From Gammaproteobacteria bacterium Ga0074134 (GTDB taxonomy: Bacteria; Pseudomonadota; Gammaproteobacteria; Ga0077554; Ga007554), in NCBI GenBank assembly GCA_001464965.1, contig LNEJ01000064.1, forward strand, positions 1 to 44,624: a stretch of 44,624 bases of DNA, given 5' to 3'. Numbering within the stretch: the first letter of the stretch is position 1; each line of letters opens with the position of its first letter. A program made the translations under genes and the position numbers. Below are positions 1 through 7,459 of this stretch, one piece after another. The notes under the pieces were generated by a model. The model had not been told where the DNA came from, did not search any database, and saw nothing but the letters and a program-made list of their open reading frames with translations.

Positions 1-98
1 CGCCACCCGCTATGCGAAAAACCTGTCATCCTTCGTTGCCGCAGTGCAGATTCGCAGCCTTGCTCTTTGGTTGGCTGTCTCGTGACGACAGAATCTAA
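1..98 (+). mobile_element. IS5-like element end with transposase C-terminus
   Basis: An open frame at 2-85 encodes ATRYAKNLSSFVAAVQIRSL and a few more residues before TGA. This is the typical C-terminal tail of IS5-family transposases. The following bases to about 98 (ending GACGACAGAATCTAA) look like the insertion sequence end. The same 98 bases occur in inverted orientation at 44510-44607 with one difference (position 82). Only the last part of the element is inside the window, so its length and group cannot be read. Confidence 0.8.
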
Positions 99-117
99 AG
101 AATGGAATAATTTTGTA

Positions 118-1161
118 ATGCCGAGACAGCCGCCTTCGCTTCCACTGGAACGCTTGTTATACGACCAGTGCGGCAACCGTGAATTGTTTCCCGACAAGCT
201 GCATGACTATTGTGAGCGCTACCTGCAGATAAAGGAGTGGCTGGCCGCGAATGTTTACAGGGACATTGGGGCGGCCACATCTCGTGACGGAGGTATCTAT
301 ACTTGCCATGACATTAACCACTTTGAGGCTGTGATCCGGACAGCTGGGAAACTGATCGGATTGGACGCTGGCGGGAGCCAGAACTCACCTTTGCATCCCT
401 ATGAGGTGTATTTGCTGCTGATGGGAATACTCCTGCATGACGCAGGTAATGTTTATGGCCGGAAGGACCACGAAAAGCAGCCGTACAAAATTCTGTTAGA
501 GATGGGGGAGTTGGCTGGCGGCGACGATCTGGAAAAAAAGAGAATAGCCAACATCGCTCAAGCCCATGGCGGTAAAATTGCAGATGACAAAGACACGATT
601 GTACGTCTCTGTAAAGATATAAATTCTTACCTTTCAATCAGTTATCGAGAGAGGCTTATTGCCGCAATCGTGAGGTTCGCTGACGAAATATGCGAGGATC
701 GGTCGCGCGCAAGTCGGTTTCTGGCAGAAACCAGCGGACTTCCCGATGAAAGTGAGATCCACCACAAGTATGCTCTCAGCATATCCAGCGTAGATATCGA
801 GCGCTCCGCATGCGTAATACAAATCAAGTATTCAGTTTCGACAGAGGATCTGCGGAAACGATATATGCACCCTAATTGTCAAGATGGACTGTATTTAATC
901 GATTACATCATGCAGAGGCTCGCCAAAATGCATTTGGAGCACTTGTACTGCCTCCGGTTTATGAAAGAAGTTGTGCCTATTACGCGAATTGACATCAATA
1001 TCGAGATTTTGGATGCCAATAACGATAGTATCGAAGAAATTCACCTTCGACTGGAGGAGTCGGGATATCCGAAAATGGAAAAGAGGCTTGCAGAGCGGTA
1101 TCCCGAGGTAACCGGAGAAAAGATGATGCTCAAATACCAGGTGCGAGATGAACAATTATAG
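118..1161 (+). CDS. HD-domain phosphohydrolase (HD-CE-like), first gene of a candidate defence operon
   Basis: A 347-residue protein with the residue order of a metal-dependent HD phosphohydrolase: H64 and H68 in YTCHDINH, the HD doublet H107-D108 in LLHDAGN, H150 in AQAHGG and D189 in IVRFADEIC. The layout resembles the HD-CE group found with bacterial conflict systems; that assignment is from memory of the family. A longer frame begins at 67, but those residues lie in the insertion sequence, so ATG 118 is preferred. No strong Shine-Dalgarno is visible, and the native promoter may have been displaced by the IS. The 3' end overlaps the next gene by 14 bases, which suggests translational coupling. 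The substrate, possibly a nucleotide, is unknown. Confidence 0.75.
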   Translation: MPRQPPSLPLERLLYDQCGNRELFPDKLHDYCERYLQIKEWLAANVYRDIGAATSRDGGIYTCHDINHFEAVIRTAGKLIGLDAGGSQNSPLHPYEVYLLLMGILLHDAGNVYGRKDHEKQPYKILLEMGELAGGDDLEKKRIANIAQAHGGKIADDKDTIVRLCKDINSYLSISYRERLIAAIVRFADEICEDRSRASRFLAETSGLPDESEIHHKYALSISSVDIERSACVIQIKYSVSTEDLRKRYMHPNCQDGLYLIDYIMQRLAKMHLEHLYCLRFMKEVVPITRIDINIEILDANNDSIEEIHLRLEESGYPKMEKRLAERYPEVTGEKMMLKYQVRDEQL

Positions 1162-2971
1162 GGGCGCCAATCCTTTCTCTGTACAAACGCCGGAGGAGAT
1201 ATCGGCGGTCGATGTCAAGCAGCTTTTCGTCGATGTTTTTTCTGATTTTTTCAACATTGAGAAAGGTTCTCACACGTTTCTGCACGGCCATCGTGGTTCA
1301 GGCAAAAGCATGATGTTCCGAGCAATGGAGCCTGATTGCCAGATGCTTGCGCGCAATATGCCGCTGAGAGAATTGCCATACTATGCAGTTTATGTTCCCA
1401 TAAAGCTCACAGACCTGAATCTGGTTGAATTCAACCGCCTGGGTGAAAATGAGTTCGCGGATTTCGTTTTGAACGAGCACTCCATGACCATCTTCATGGC
1501 AGCCAAGGCTGTTTCCTCTCTGCTGAAAATCGTGAATGATAAGTATGACATGGACGAGGCTGTGAACGGTGCAGTATCGGCCTTCTACCATGACAGCTTT
1601 GTCAAATTGCTGAAAAGGGGTGGCTGGGTAGTCCCTGAGAATACTCCGGAAACCCCCTCAAAAACCTCAGATCACTTCAGGAAAATGCAGGAATCCTTGG
1701 ACGAAATATATGCGCAAACATCGGGCTACCTTAGAAGAGTATCTTTTTCCAAGGAGGCCGTTCCGTATGCGGGTGTCCTCGTCGGCTACCTGGATTTCCT
1801 TCTGCCGATGATCAAGGATTTAAAGAGGCTGCCGTTCATGCCAAGTGGGCCGGTGTTCCTGATGGTCGACGACGCCGACAACTTGAGTCCCAGCCAGACC
1901 CTTATTCTTAACTCTTGGGTATCCTACCGGACGACAGCCGATCTGAGCCTGAAGATCTCAACGCAGATGAACTACAAAACTTACCGCACTGCAAATGGGC
2001 AAAGAATAGATGCGCCGCATGATTACTCCGATGTAAACATTCAGGCAGTGTACACTTCGGACAAAGATAAATATCCGAAACGCGTGAAGGAAATCGTGAA
2101 AAGGCGTCTGGACATGCTCCAAATTTCCGCGACCCCGGAGCAATTTTTCCCGGAGGATGAGGAACAGGAAGCCAAAATCAGAAAAGTGTACGATGAGAAA
2201 AAAAGCCAGTGGCCTGACAGCGGCAAAGGTTATCGGGCCACTGACGATGCCTACAGGTATGCGCGCCCGGAATACATGAAAAGCCTGTTGGGTACAAGCA
2301 AAAATTTCTCGACTTACAGGTATGCCGGATTCGATCAACTTGTTCACATTTCATCGGGAGTCATTCGCTATTTTCTTGAAACTGCCTCACTGATGTATGG
2401 GGAGCAGCGCGCCAGCGGCACGGATCTGATCAAAGCCATTCCGCCAGCCATACAGAACAAAGTTATACGTGAATGGTCGGATGCCGCCATGTTCAGCGAA
2501 TTCGAAAAGATTGAGAGGGACGAGGAAAGTGAAACTGGTGGCACGGGTCCAGATGGAAATCTCGGAAAACTGCAGAAGCTGAGAAACCTGATAACTGCGC
2601 TGGGCGGACTTTTTCACGAGCTTTTGGTCTCAGACTTAGCTGAGCGCCGCGTTTTCTCTTTTGCGTTGTCAGATACGCCAAGTGACGAGCTGAAACAGAT
2701 TCTTGACCTTGGCATACGCTACGGCTACTTCCACGAGTCGACGATCGGAAACAAGGAGGGCACCGGAAGAACCAAGCTATACATCCTGAGCCGCCGCCTG
2801 GCTCCTCATTTCAAGCTGGATCCTACTGGGTTTTCCGGTTACAAGTTCATGACGAATATGGCGCTGATCGAAGCCATGCGCAAGCCAGGATCGCTTCTGC
2901 GGCGCGCCAAGAGAGCGGGGTTGGGGAATGATCTGTCCGATGCTCAGGGCGACCTCTTCACAGATGGATGA
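1148..2971 (+). CDS. ORC/CDC6-like AAA+ ATPase
   Basis: A 607-residue P-loop protein. Walker A is GHRGSGKS at residues 47-54 and Walker B is VFLMVDDADN near residue 236. The rest of the first half is alpha/beta rich, and the C-terminal third resembles a winged-helix region. This arrangement matches the ORC-CDC6-like AAA ATPases seen in bacterial conflict loci. In that role the ATPase would sense or load onto nucleic acid or a partner and control the effector, which is inference here. It overlaps both neighbours, by 14 bases upstream and through ATGA downstream, so the three genes are probably made in fixed proportion. It is not a housekeeping replication gene given the neighbourhood. Confidence 0.75.
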   Translation: MNNYRGANPFSVQTPEEISAVDVKQLFVDVFSDFFNIEKGSHTFLHGHRGSGKSMMFRAMEPDCQMLARNMPLRELPYYAVYVPIKLTDLNLVEFNRLGENEFADFVLNEHSMTIFMAAKAVSSLLKIVNDKYDMDEAVNGAVSAFYHDSFVKLLKRGGWVVPENTPETPSKTSDHFRKMQESLDEIYAQTSGYLRRVSFSKEAVPYAGVLVGYLDFLLPMIKDLKRLPFMPSGPVFLMVDDADNLSPSQTLILNSWVSYRTTADLSLKISTQMNYKTYRTANGQRIDAPHDYSDVNIQAVYTSDKDKYPKRVKEIVKRRLDMLQISATPEQFFPEDEEQEAKIRKVYDEKKSQWPDSGKGYRATDDAYRYARPEYMKSLLGTSKNFSTYRYAGFDQLVHISSGVIRYFLETASLMYGEQRASGTDLIKAIPPAIQNKVIREWSDAAMFSEFEKIERDEESETGGTGPDGNLGKLQKLRNLITALGGLFHELLVSDLAERRVFSFALSDTPSDELKQILDLGIRYGYFHESTIGNKEGTGRTKLYILSRRLAPHFKLDPTGFSGYKFMTNMALIEAMRKPGSLLRRAKRAGLGNDLSDAQGDLFTDG

Positions 2972-3966
2972 ATGCCATGAAAATCAGTTTGACTGATCTC
3001 CCCAACCATCTTGAGCTGCCGCTTGATGTTTTCATTTGCTCGGCAAGCTTCGAGGATAGATGCAAATCTGCCGCAGAGAAAATCGATCCTTCTCGGGTGA
3101 CCCGCGTATTGGTATGCGAATATCAGGACTTCGAAAGCGTAGCCACTGAGGCCGCCAATGCGGCTTGGTTGCGTTCGCGCTTCGCCAACAAGGTTCGGCG
3201 CGTCATTCTAAGCACCAACAAACCGCTCCTGACTGCGGACAACTTGAGCAATGCACTGGACGACCTACCCAAAGCTCAATGCCTGAACATGATGATCGAC
3301 ATCTCCACTTTCACGCACGAAGCCCTCTTGATCCTTCTGAAGCTGCTTAGGCAAAGTGGCTTGTCGGCGAAGATCAAGTTCGTTTACACCGGCGCGCGCG
3401 AATATTCCATCGGATTGCAGGGAAATGAAAAATGGCTGAGCAAAGGCATTGATGACGTCCGATCCGTACTGGGATACCCAGGGGAACTGGCTCCCTCGAA
3501 AAAACTCCATCTGATCATCTTGGCCGGGTTTGAAAGCGAAAGGGCGGAAAAGCTTATCGAAGCTTATGAGCCTGCGGTAGTATCGCTTGGCCTTGGCGAG
3601 CGGGAGGCGTCAATAAGCGAAGATCACCACGATTTGAATTCCGTATTCCACCAAAGAGTCGTTGACTTCTGCACCAGCATATCAGCTAGAAGCGCGGGCA
3701 TCCGGAATTTCGAATTCTCCTGCATAGACCCGATTGAGGCAAAGGTGGCCATTGAAAGGCAGATTGCAGAATATCCTGGTTACAATGTGATCATTGCGCC
3801 ATTGAATACGAAAATTTCAACAGTGGGAGCAGCCTTGGCGGCGCTGGAACGCCCAAGCATTCAACTCTGCTACTCGCACCCTCTCCAATACAACATTTCC
3901 GGATATTCCTCTCCTGATGAAAACTGTCGGCTATTTGATCTGCCGGATTTTCTGACCAAGGAATAG
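2968..3966 (+). CDS. unrecognised third component of the HD/AAA operon
   Basis: A 332-residue protein whose family I do not recognise. It begins with an alternating strand/helix pattern (DVFICSASFEDRCKSAAEKI) like a Rossmann-type fold. A second such segment follows near residue 175 (LHLIILAGFESERAEKLIEA). Near the C-terminus lie conserved-looking hydrophobic strands (YNVIIAPLNTKISTVGAALA). No signal peptide or membrane helix is seen. The ATG at 2968 overlaps the stop of the ATPase gene as ATGA, and an in-frame ATG at 2977 is an alternative start. The tight coupling makes it part of the same system, perhaps the effector or sensor, but the sequence alone does not tell which. Confidence 0.7.
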   Translation: MNAMKISLTDLPNHLELPLDVFICSASFEDRCKSAAEKIDPSRVTRVLVCEYQDFESVATEAANAAWLRSRFANKVRRVILSTNKPLLTADNLSNALDDLPKAQCLNMMIDISTFTHEALLILLKLLRQSGLSAKIKFVYTGAREYSIGLQGNEKWLSKGIDDVRSVLGYPGELAPSKKLHLIILAGFESERAEKLIEAYEPAVVSLGLGEREASISEDHHDLNSVFHQRVVDFCTSISARSAGIRNFEFSCIDPIEAKVAIERQIAEYPGYNVIIAPLNTKISTVGAALAALERPSIQLCYSHPLQYNISGYSSPDENCRLFDLPDFLTKE

Positions 3967-4005
3967 CGGCCAAGCTCATAGAGCAAGCCGGCGCCAGCAC
4001 TCTTA

Positions 4006-4419
4006 TCAGTCGCGCCCAAGAAAGGCGGTGAGCCTCTTTTTCAGCTTCCCGATGTCCTTAACCTCGCATTCCCATACGACCATTATGCGCCATCCCAAGG
4101 ATTCAAGGGCCTCTTTGTTCCGTCGATCCCGGTCTCGGTTCAGCAGCAGCTTGGACCTCCAATAAGAGCGGTTTGATTTTGGCATGCGGCATTTGCGGCA
4201 GCCTTCATGCATGTGCCAGAAGCAACCGTGCACAAATATGATTTTCCTGCGTCTCGGAAAGACCAAATCAGGGCATCCCAGCAAATCCCGTCTGTGCAGC
4301 CGGAAACGAAAACCAAGCGCGTGCGCAAGCTTGCGCACTAGCATCTCAGGCTTTGTATCGCGGCTGCGGATCCGTGACATGACACGGCTTCTCACTTCCT
4401 TGCTGAATACATCCGGCAT
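4006..4419 (-). CDS. vsr: very short patch repair endonuclease (Vsr)
   Basis: A 137-residue protein, the usual Vsr length. It opens with MPDVFSKEVRSRVMSRIRSR followed by DTKPE, the family hallmark. The nuclease core GCPDLVFPRRRKIIFVHGCF holds the metal-binding Asp, and Cys/His residues after it (WHMHEGCRKC) would bind the structural zinc. Vsr nicks at T:G mismatches formed when methylated cytosine deaminates. It therefore normally accompanies a DNA cytosine methyltransferase, but none is in the window. The gene converges on the HD/AAA operon with a 39-base gap. A Shine-Dalgarno-like AAGGAAAA precedes the ATG. Confidence 0.92.
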   Translation of the reverse strand: MPDVFSKEVRSRVMSRIRSRDTKPEMLVRKLAHALGFRFRLHRRDLLGCPDLVFPRRRKIIFVHGCFWHMHEGCRKCRMPKSNRSYWRSKLLLNRDRDRRNKEALESLGWRIMVVWECEVKDIGKLKKRLTAFLGRD

Positions 4420-4561
4420 GAAAGCTTTTCCTTTTTGACTTTTTTGCTAGTGGTTAATGATGCTGATTCCCTATATGACAACGATAACATGTTAAATCAA
4501 TGTCATTGGCTAGCCTCTTGAAAAGGGTGGATTTCAATAACTGAATTCAGATAGCGTAACC

Positions 4562-5248
4562 CTACGCCTGCGCCTCTGCGCGCCGATGAAGCGCCCACAC
4601 TCTCTTGACTTGGCTTTCGCAGCATCCGGCCAGCCTCGCCGTGGCCGTGATGCCATGCCCGCTCGTGCGTAGCGCAATGATGCGGCTGTGCATGGCGGTG
4701 TTCGGCTGGCGGCCAGCGTATTTGCCAGCACGTTTCGCCAGATCTACGCCTTGGCGCTGCCGTTCGCGTCGATCCTCATAGTCGTCGCGGGCGATCTGCA
4801 GGGCCAGACGCAACAGCATCGCCTGAACCGACTCCAGGACGATCCTGGTCACACCCTGGGCGTCGGCGGCCAGTTCGGAAAGGTCGACGACGCCAGGCAC
4901 GGCCAGCCGTGCGCCCTTGGCGCGGATGGATTCCACAAGCCGTTCGGCATCCGGCAGCGGTAGCCGGCTGATGCGGTCGATCTTCTCGGCAATGACGACT
5001 TCGCCCGGCTGCAAGTCCTCGATCATGCGCAGCAGCTCGGGACGGTCGGCGCGCGCGCCGGATGCCTTCTCGCGGTAGATGCCAGCCACGTAGTAGCCCG
5101 CCGCTCGTGCGCTATCCTTAATGCTTTCCTGGCGTTGCAGATCCTGTTCGTCGGTGCTGACGCGCAGGTAAATGCGTGCAACCTTGATTTCGGCGGCGCT
5201 TGTCTTGGACGTGAGGCCAAGGCTGTCGGGCGGTTTCTTCTTCGTCAT
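4562..5248 (-). CDS. serine resolvase/invertase family recombinase
   Basis: A 228-residue serine recombinase. The catalytic serine lies in ARIYLRVSTDEQDLQRQ. The downstream motifs GARADRPELLRMIEDLQPGE and EKIDRISRLP are typical of the small resolvase/invertase group. The C-terminus (GHGITATARLAGCCESQVKR) is a helix-turn-helix for site binding. It would resolve or invert DNA between short sites through a serine-DNA intermediate. The frame opens at GTG 5257, but ATG 5248 is preferred. No neighbouring transposase of a Tn3 element is present, so it may belong to a decayed transposon or to the mobile element. The upstream 5257-5475 interval may contain a recombination site; I could not define it. 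Confidence 0.85.
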   Translation of the reverse strand: MTKKKPPDSLGLTSKTSAAEIKVARIYLRVSTDEQDLQRQESIKDSARAAGYYVAGIYREKASGARADRPELLRMIEDLQPGEVVIAEKIDRISRLPLPDAERLVESIRAKGARLAVPGVVDLSELAADAQGVTRIVLESVQAMLLRLALQIARDDYEDRRERQRQGVDLAKRAGKYAGRQPNTAMHSRIIALRTSGHGITATARLAGCCESQVKRVWALHRRAEAQA

Positions 5249-5474
5249 GGTGGTCACTTTGGGTGTACCGTAATGCGCCTACCCTATCGAATGGGGCCAA
5301 GAATTGCAATGGCAATCCTAATTGGCCAGGTGCTTTTTGGCTACTTAATTTGGCTGGGCTTGAGTTGTCTTTTGAACTTTCCGGCCTCACAGGCTTCCTG
5401 TTTCTGAAAAAAACCACTGCTTGTCACCAGGATTCGCGCGATAGCGTGAATGAAAATAAACCCCCGGCCCCGTA

Positions 5475-5522
5475 TTTCATTACAGGGTAACGTTTATTAT
5501 AATTGCATTACCGGGTAACGTT
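5475..5522 (+). promoter_or_regulatory. promoter with two operator-like repeats
   Basis: A perfect TATAAT lies at 5498-5503 with a weak TTTCAT at 5475-5480, 17 bases upstream. The 16-mer ATTACAGGGTAACGTT (5479-5494) recurs as ATTACCGGGTAACGTT (5507-5522), differing at one base and spaced 28 bases apart. The core TTACCGGGTAA is nearly palindromic. One copy sits in the spacer and the other over the likely start of transcription. This suits repression by the ribbon-helix-helix protein encoded just downstream; autoregulation is inference. Confidence 0.6.
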
Positions 5523-5539
5523 AATAACGGGAGCTCACC

Positions 5540-5929
5540 ATGGCGGGCCGGCCTGCATACCGCATCACCAGGAACGACCTCGCTGCCGCGCGAAGGTATA
5601 TCGAAAACGCCATGGAGCGCGGAGATATCAGCAAGGCAGGGGGCTATATGGCCTTCCGCCGCGCCGATACACCCGAGCTACTGCAAACGTGGTGTGATGA
5701 CTATTTACAGGCGGACACGTTCAAGAAATTAAAAGGGGGCGTGCTTGCAGCGCGCAAGCGGTCCCGGGACTACAACACCCCCCGGGCCAAAGTGAGCGTC
5801 GATCTCGATCATTATGCTCACCTGCGCCTCGCCTCCTTGGCTGAAGAGCTGGGCAAGACGCTCTCTGATACCGTCGTGCTACTCGAAGAGGTCTACTGGA
5901 AGGCTCGTGACGCTGGTGTCTTAAAATGA
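5540..5929 (+). CDS. ribbon-helix-helix-like DNA-binding protein
   Basis: A 129-residue basic protein. The C-terminal part, RAKVSVDLDHYAHLRLASLA and then EELGKTLSDTVVLLEEVYW, has the strand-helix-helix pattern of CopG-type regulators. The N-terminal 60 residues (MAGRPAYRITRNDLAAARRY) are of unknown type. GGGAG precedes the ATG. The gene follows a promoter with two near-identical palindromic repeats, so it is probably an autorepressor. It overlaps the WGR gene by ATGA. Pairs like this are common in mobile DNA; the exact family is not recognised. Confidence 0.65.
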   Translation: MAGRPAYRITRNDLAAARRYIENAMERGDISKAGGYMAFRRADTPELLQTWCDDYLQADTFKKLKGGVLAARKRSRDYNTPRAKVSVDLDHYAHLRLASLAEELGKTLSDTVVLLEEVYWKARDAGVLK

Positions 5930-6168
5930 ACTCCTATACGACAGAGCAATGGCACGCATCGCGCTGGGAGACATCCTCTCGTTATTACGAGGTCCATGTA
6001 CAACAAGACCTATGGGGTGAATGGCAAGTCGTGCGCACTTGGGGAGGGAAAGGATCGCGGCGCGGCGGGATGAAGGCGGAAGTATATGCCTCCCGCGAAG
6101 AGGCGTGCGCGCGGGTCACTGAGGTCGCGCGGCACAGGCGGCAGCGTGGGTATGAGCGCGCCGCGTAA
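5926..6168 (+). CDS. small WGR-domain protein
   Basis: An 80-residue protein that is almost entirely one WGR domain: YYEVHVQQDLWGEWQVVRTW, then GGKGSRRGG. The signature WGR positions appear as the LWGEW and TWGGKGSRRG segments. WGR domains bind nucleic acid in PARP-type and bacterial proteins, often where a partner supplies the activity. It shares an ATGA overlap with the upstream ribbon-helix-helix gene and so belongs to the same transcript. The role of the pair is unknown. Confidence 0.75.
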   Translation: MNSYTTEQWHASRWETSSRYYEVHVQQDLWGEWQVVRTWGGKGSRRGGMKAEVYASREEACARVTEVARHRRQRGYERAA

Positions 6169-6204
6169 CATAGCATAGACAGACAGGCAGCGAGGAGGTG
6201 TGTG

Positions 6205-6447
6205 ATGGAATTTCATTATTTTTACGGTGACGACGGCGCGGCCTATATGGTAAAGGGTCATGTTGATTCAGGGGAGTTCCTGGCGTCTCTATGAAAAGAG
6301 GTTGATGCCGACGATCCTATCCTAAATTCGAAACCTGGGCACTGCTGGAAACGATACATGCGAGATTTCGAAGAAGAACGAACCGTAATCGGAGATGCAA
6401 AACCAAATGCGCGAGGTGCATTTCGTGCGACATGGATTGAGGCATAA
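6205..6447 (+). pseudogene. small ORF interrupted by in-frame TGA
   Basis: A strong Shine-Dalgarno (GAGGAGG at 6192-6198) precedes ATG 6205. The frame reads MEFHYFYGDDGAAYMVKGHV and then reaches TGA at 6292-6294 (codon 30). It continues open in the same frame for 50 more codons (KEVDADDPILNSKPGHCWKR onward) to TAA 6445. The composition on both sides is protein-like and acidic, so a nonsense change in an 80-codon gene is the simplest reading. No selenocysteine context is visible. It follows the WGR gene by 36 bases and may have been third in that operon. Confidence 0.55.
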
Positions 6448-6565
6448 CTGAAATCTCAAGATAAATGCGACCATACTCATACTATTTGCGACTCAGGCCA
6501 GCTATACTGTCTTTATGGAAGCGATCCGCACAGGGTTGGCCGAGTTCTTCGACTGGAGTTCGATC

Positions 6566-6800
6566 ATGCCCGCTAGACATATTCCGCCCCGACACCGTTA
6601 CCTGAGCGGTCGTGTGGCGTCGACTAAAGTCCCACATGCCCAGGCGTTTGAATCCTCGCTTGAGCAGGATTTCCTGCTGATTCTTGAATTTGATCGGGGG
6701 GTGAATCGCTTTGCCAGCCAACCCATCACCATTCGATGGAAAGTGGATAATCGACAGCGCCGGTATACGCCCGATGTGCTGGTTGAATACCTGGCGATCC
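6566..6800 (+). pseudogene. TnsA-like endonuclease, N-terminal fragment
   Basis: The reading frame encodes PPRHRYLSGRVASTKVPHAQ, then AFESSLEQDFLLILEFDRGV and RRYTPDVLVEY. This is the N-terminal nuclease region of TnsA-type proteins of Tn7-like transposons, with the conserved ESSLE, ILEFD and YTPDVLV patches. After VEY the similarity ends abruptly; the next bases fit, on the other strand, the start of a different transposase. The gene is therefore a truncated remnant of about 78 residues. No TnsB or TnsC is present. Confidence 0.65.
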
Positions 6801-6892
6801 GTCAACGTGAACGAGAGGGGTTCGCTGCCCGCCACGAAGGCGCGCACTTGGGCCAATGTGTGCAATCTTTGGGTATGTAAAGTCACGATCAT
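6800..6892 (-). pseudogene. transposase N-terminal fragment
   Basis: Read on the minus strand from ATG 6892, the frame gives MIVTLHTQRLHTLAQVRAFV, then AGSEPLSFTLTDRQ. This closely resembles the N-terminus of a family of DDE (integrase-core) transposases. The match stops where the TnsA-like remnant begins, so only about 31 residues survive. It marks a recombination joint. Confidence 0.5.
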
Positions 6893-7016
6893 GCCTCCAT
6901 GATCCCAACTTTCGCCCCGCCAGGCTCACCTTACGGTGGAAATACACCCCTTCGTTCAGGCTCATGTGTCATTGGACAAGGCTGAGTGTGGTGTTTCAGG
7001 CGGCAACCATATTATA

Positions 7017-7367
7017 ATGCCGATTATGGCGACATCGATCCGACGTATCGTTCAACTCCTGCTGATCACCCTGCTGGTCAATGCTGGCGGCTGGACGTTC
7101 AATGACGCGGCTGTGGCCGATGTGTTTCTCCAGGAAACACAACAGAATGACGCGGCCGCGGCGCAGGCGGGTGAACCGGAATCCTGCACCACCAAGGCCG
7201 TGTGCAACCACTGGTGTCATGCAGTGGGCCATTTCGTCGGATTATTCCCCCCGCCCCTGGGCATCATCCCGGCGGTCGCCACCGGCGACCGCTTTGCCGC
7301 CAAACGGCTCATCATCCTTCCCTTGCTTCCCGCAGGCCATTTCCGGCCACCACGACTCCTCTCCTGA
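7017..7367 (+). CDS. CzcI-like metal-efflux accessory protein
   Basis: A 116-residue protein with an N-terminal hydrophobic segment that looks like a signal peptide or anchor (RRIVQLLLITLLVNAGGWTF). It has a Cys/His-rich centre (CTTKAVCNHWCHAVGHFVG) and the proline-rich tail LLPAGHFRPPRLL typical of CzcI-like proteins found ahead of czcCBA genes. These are thought to act in the periplasm. A TATAAT at 7013-7018 overlaps the ATG at 7017, so translation may instead begin at ATG 7026. The gene lies 92 bases ahead of the outer-membrane channel gene. A family-level call only. Confidence 0.6.
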   Translation: MPIMATSIRRIVQLLLITLLVNAGGWTFNDAAVADVFLQETQQNDAAAAQAGEPESCTTKAVCNHWCHAVGHFVGLFPPPLGIIPAVATGDRFAAKRLIILPLLPAGHFRPPRLLS

Positions 7368-7459
7368 TCATCACCTGACGTATTCGTGATCGTTTCCTGA
7401 GCGCGCCCGCCGCCCTTGGTCGCGTTGGCGCGCTCGCAAAAACAAAAAAGGAGTTCATC

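Noticed and set aside
67-117. MVGCLVTTESK as the N-terminus of the HD protein, shared with the frame at 44206-44541
   Set aside because: The shared residues come from the inverted IS5-like ends and are not a common leader peptide.
5258-5474. A defined recombination (res) site for the serine recombinase
   Set aside because: Some short inverted repeats exist but no ordered set of subsites could be identified by eye.
6292-6294. TGA as a selenocysteine codon
   Set aside because: No convincing SECIS-like hairpin directly after it and no selenoprotein-like context.
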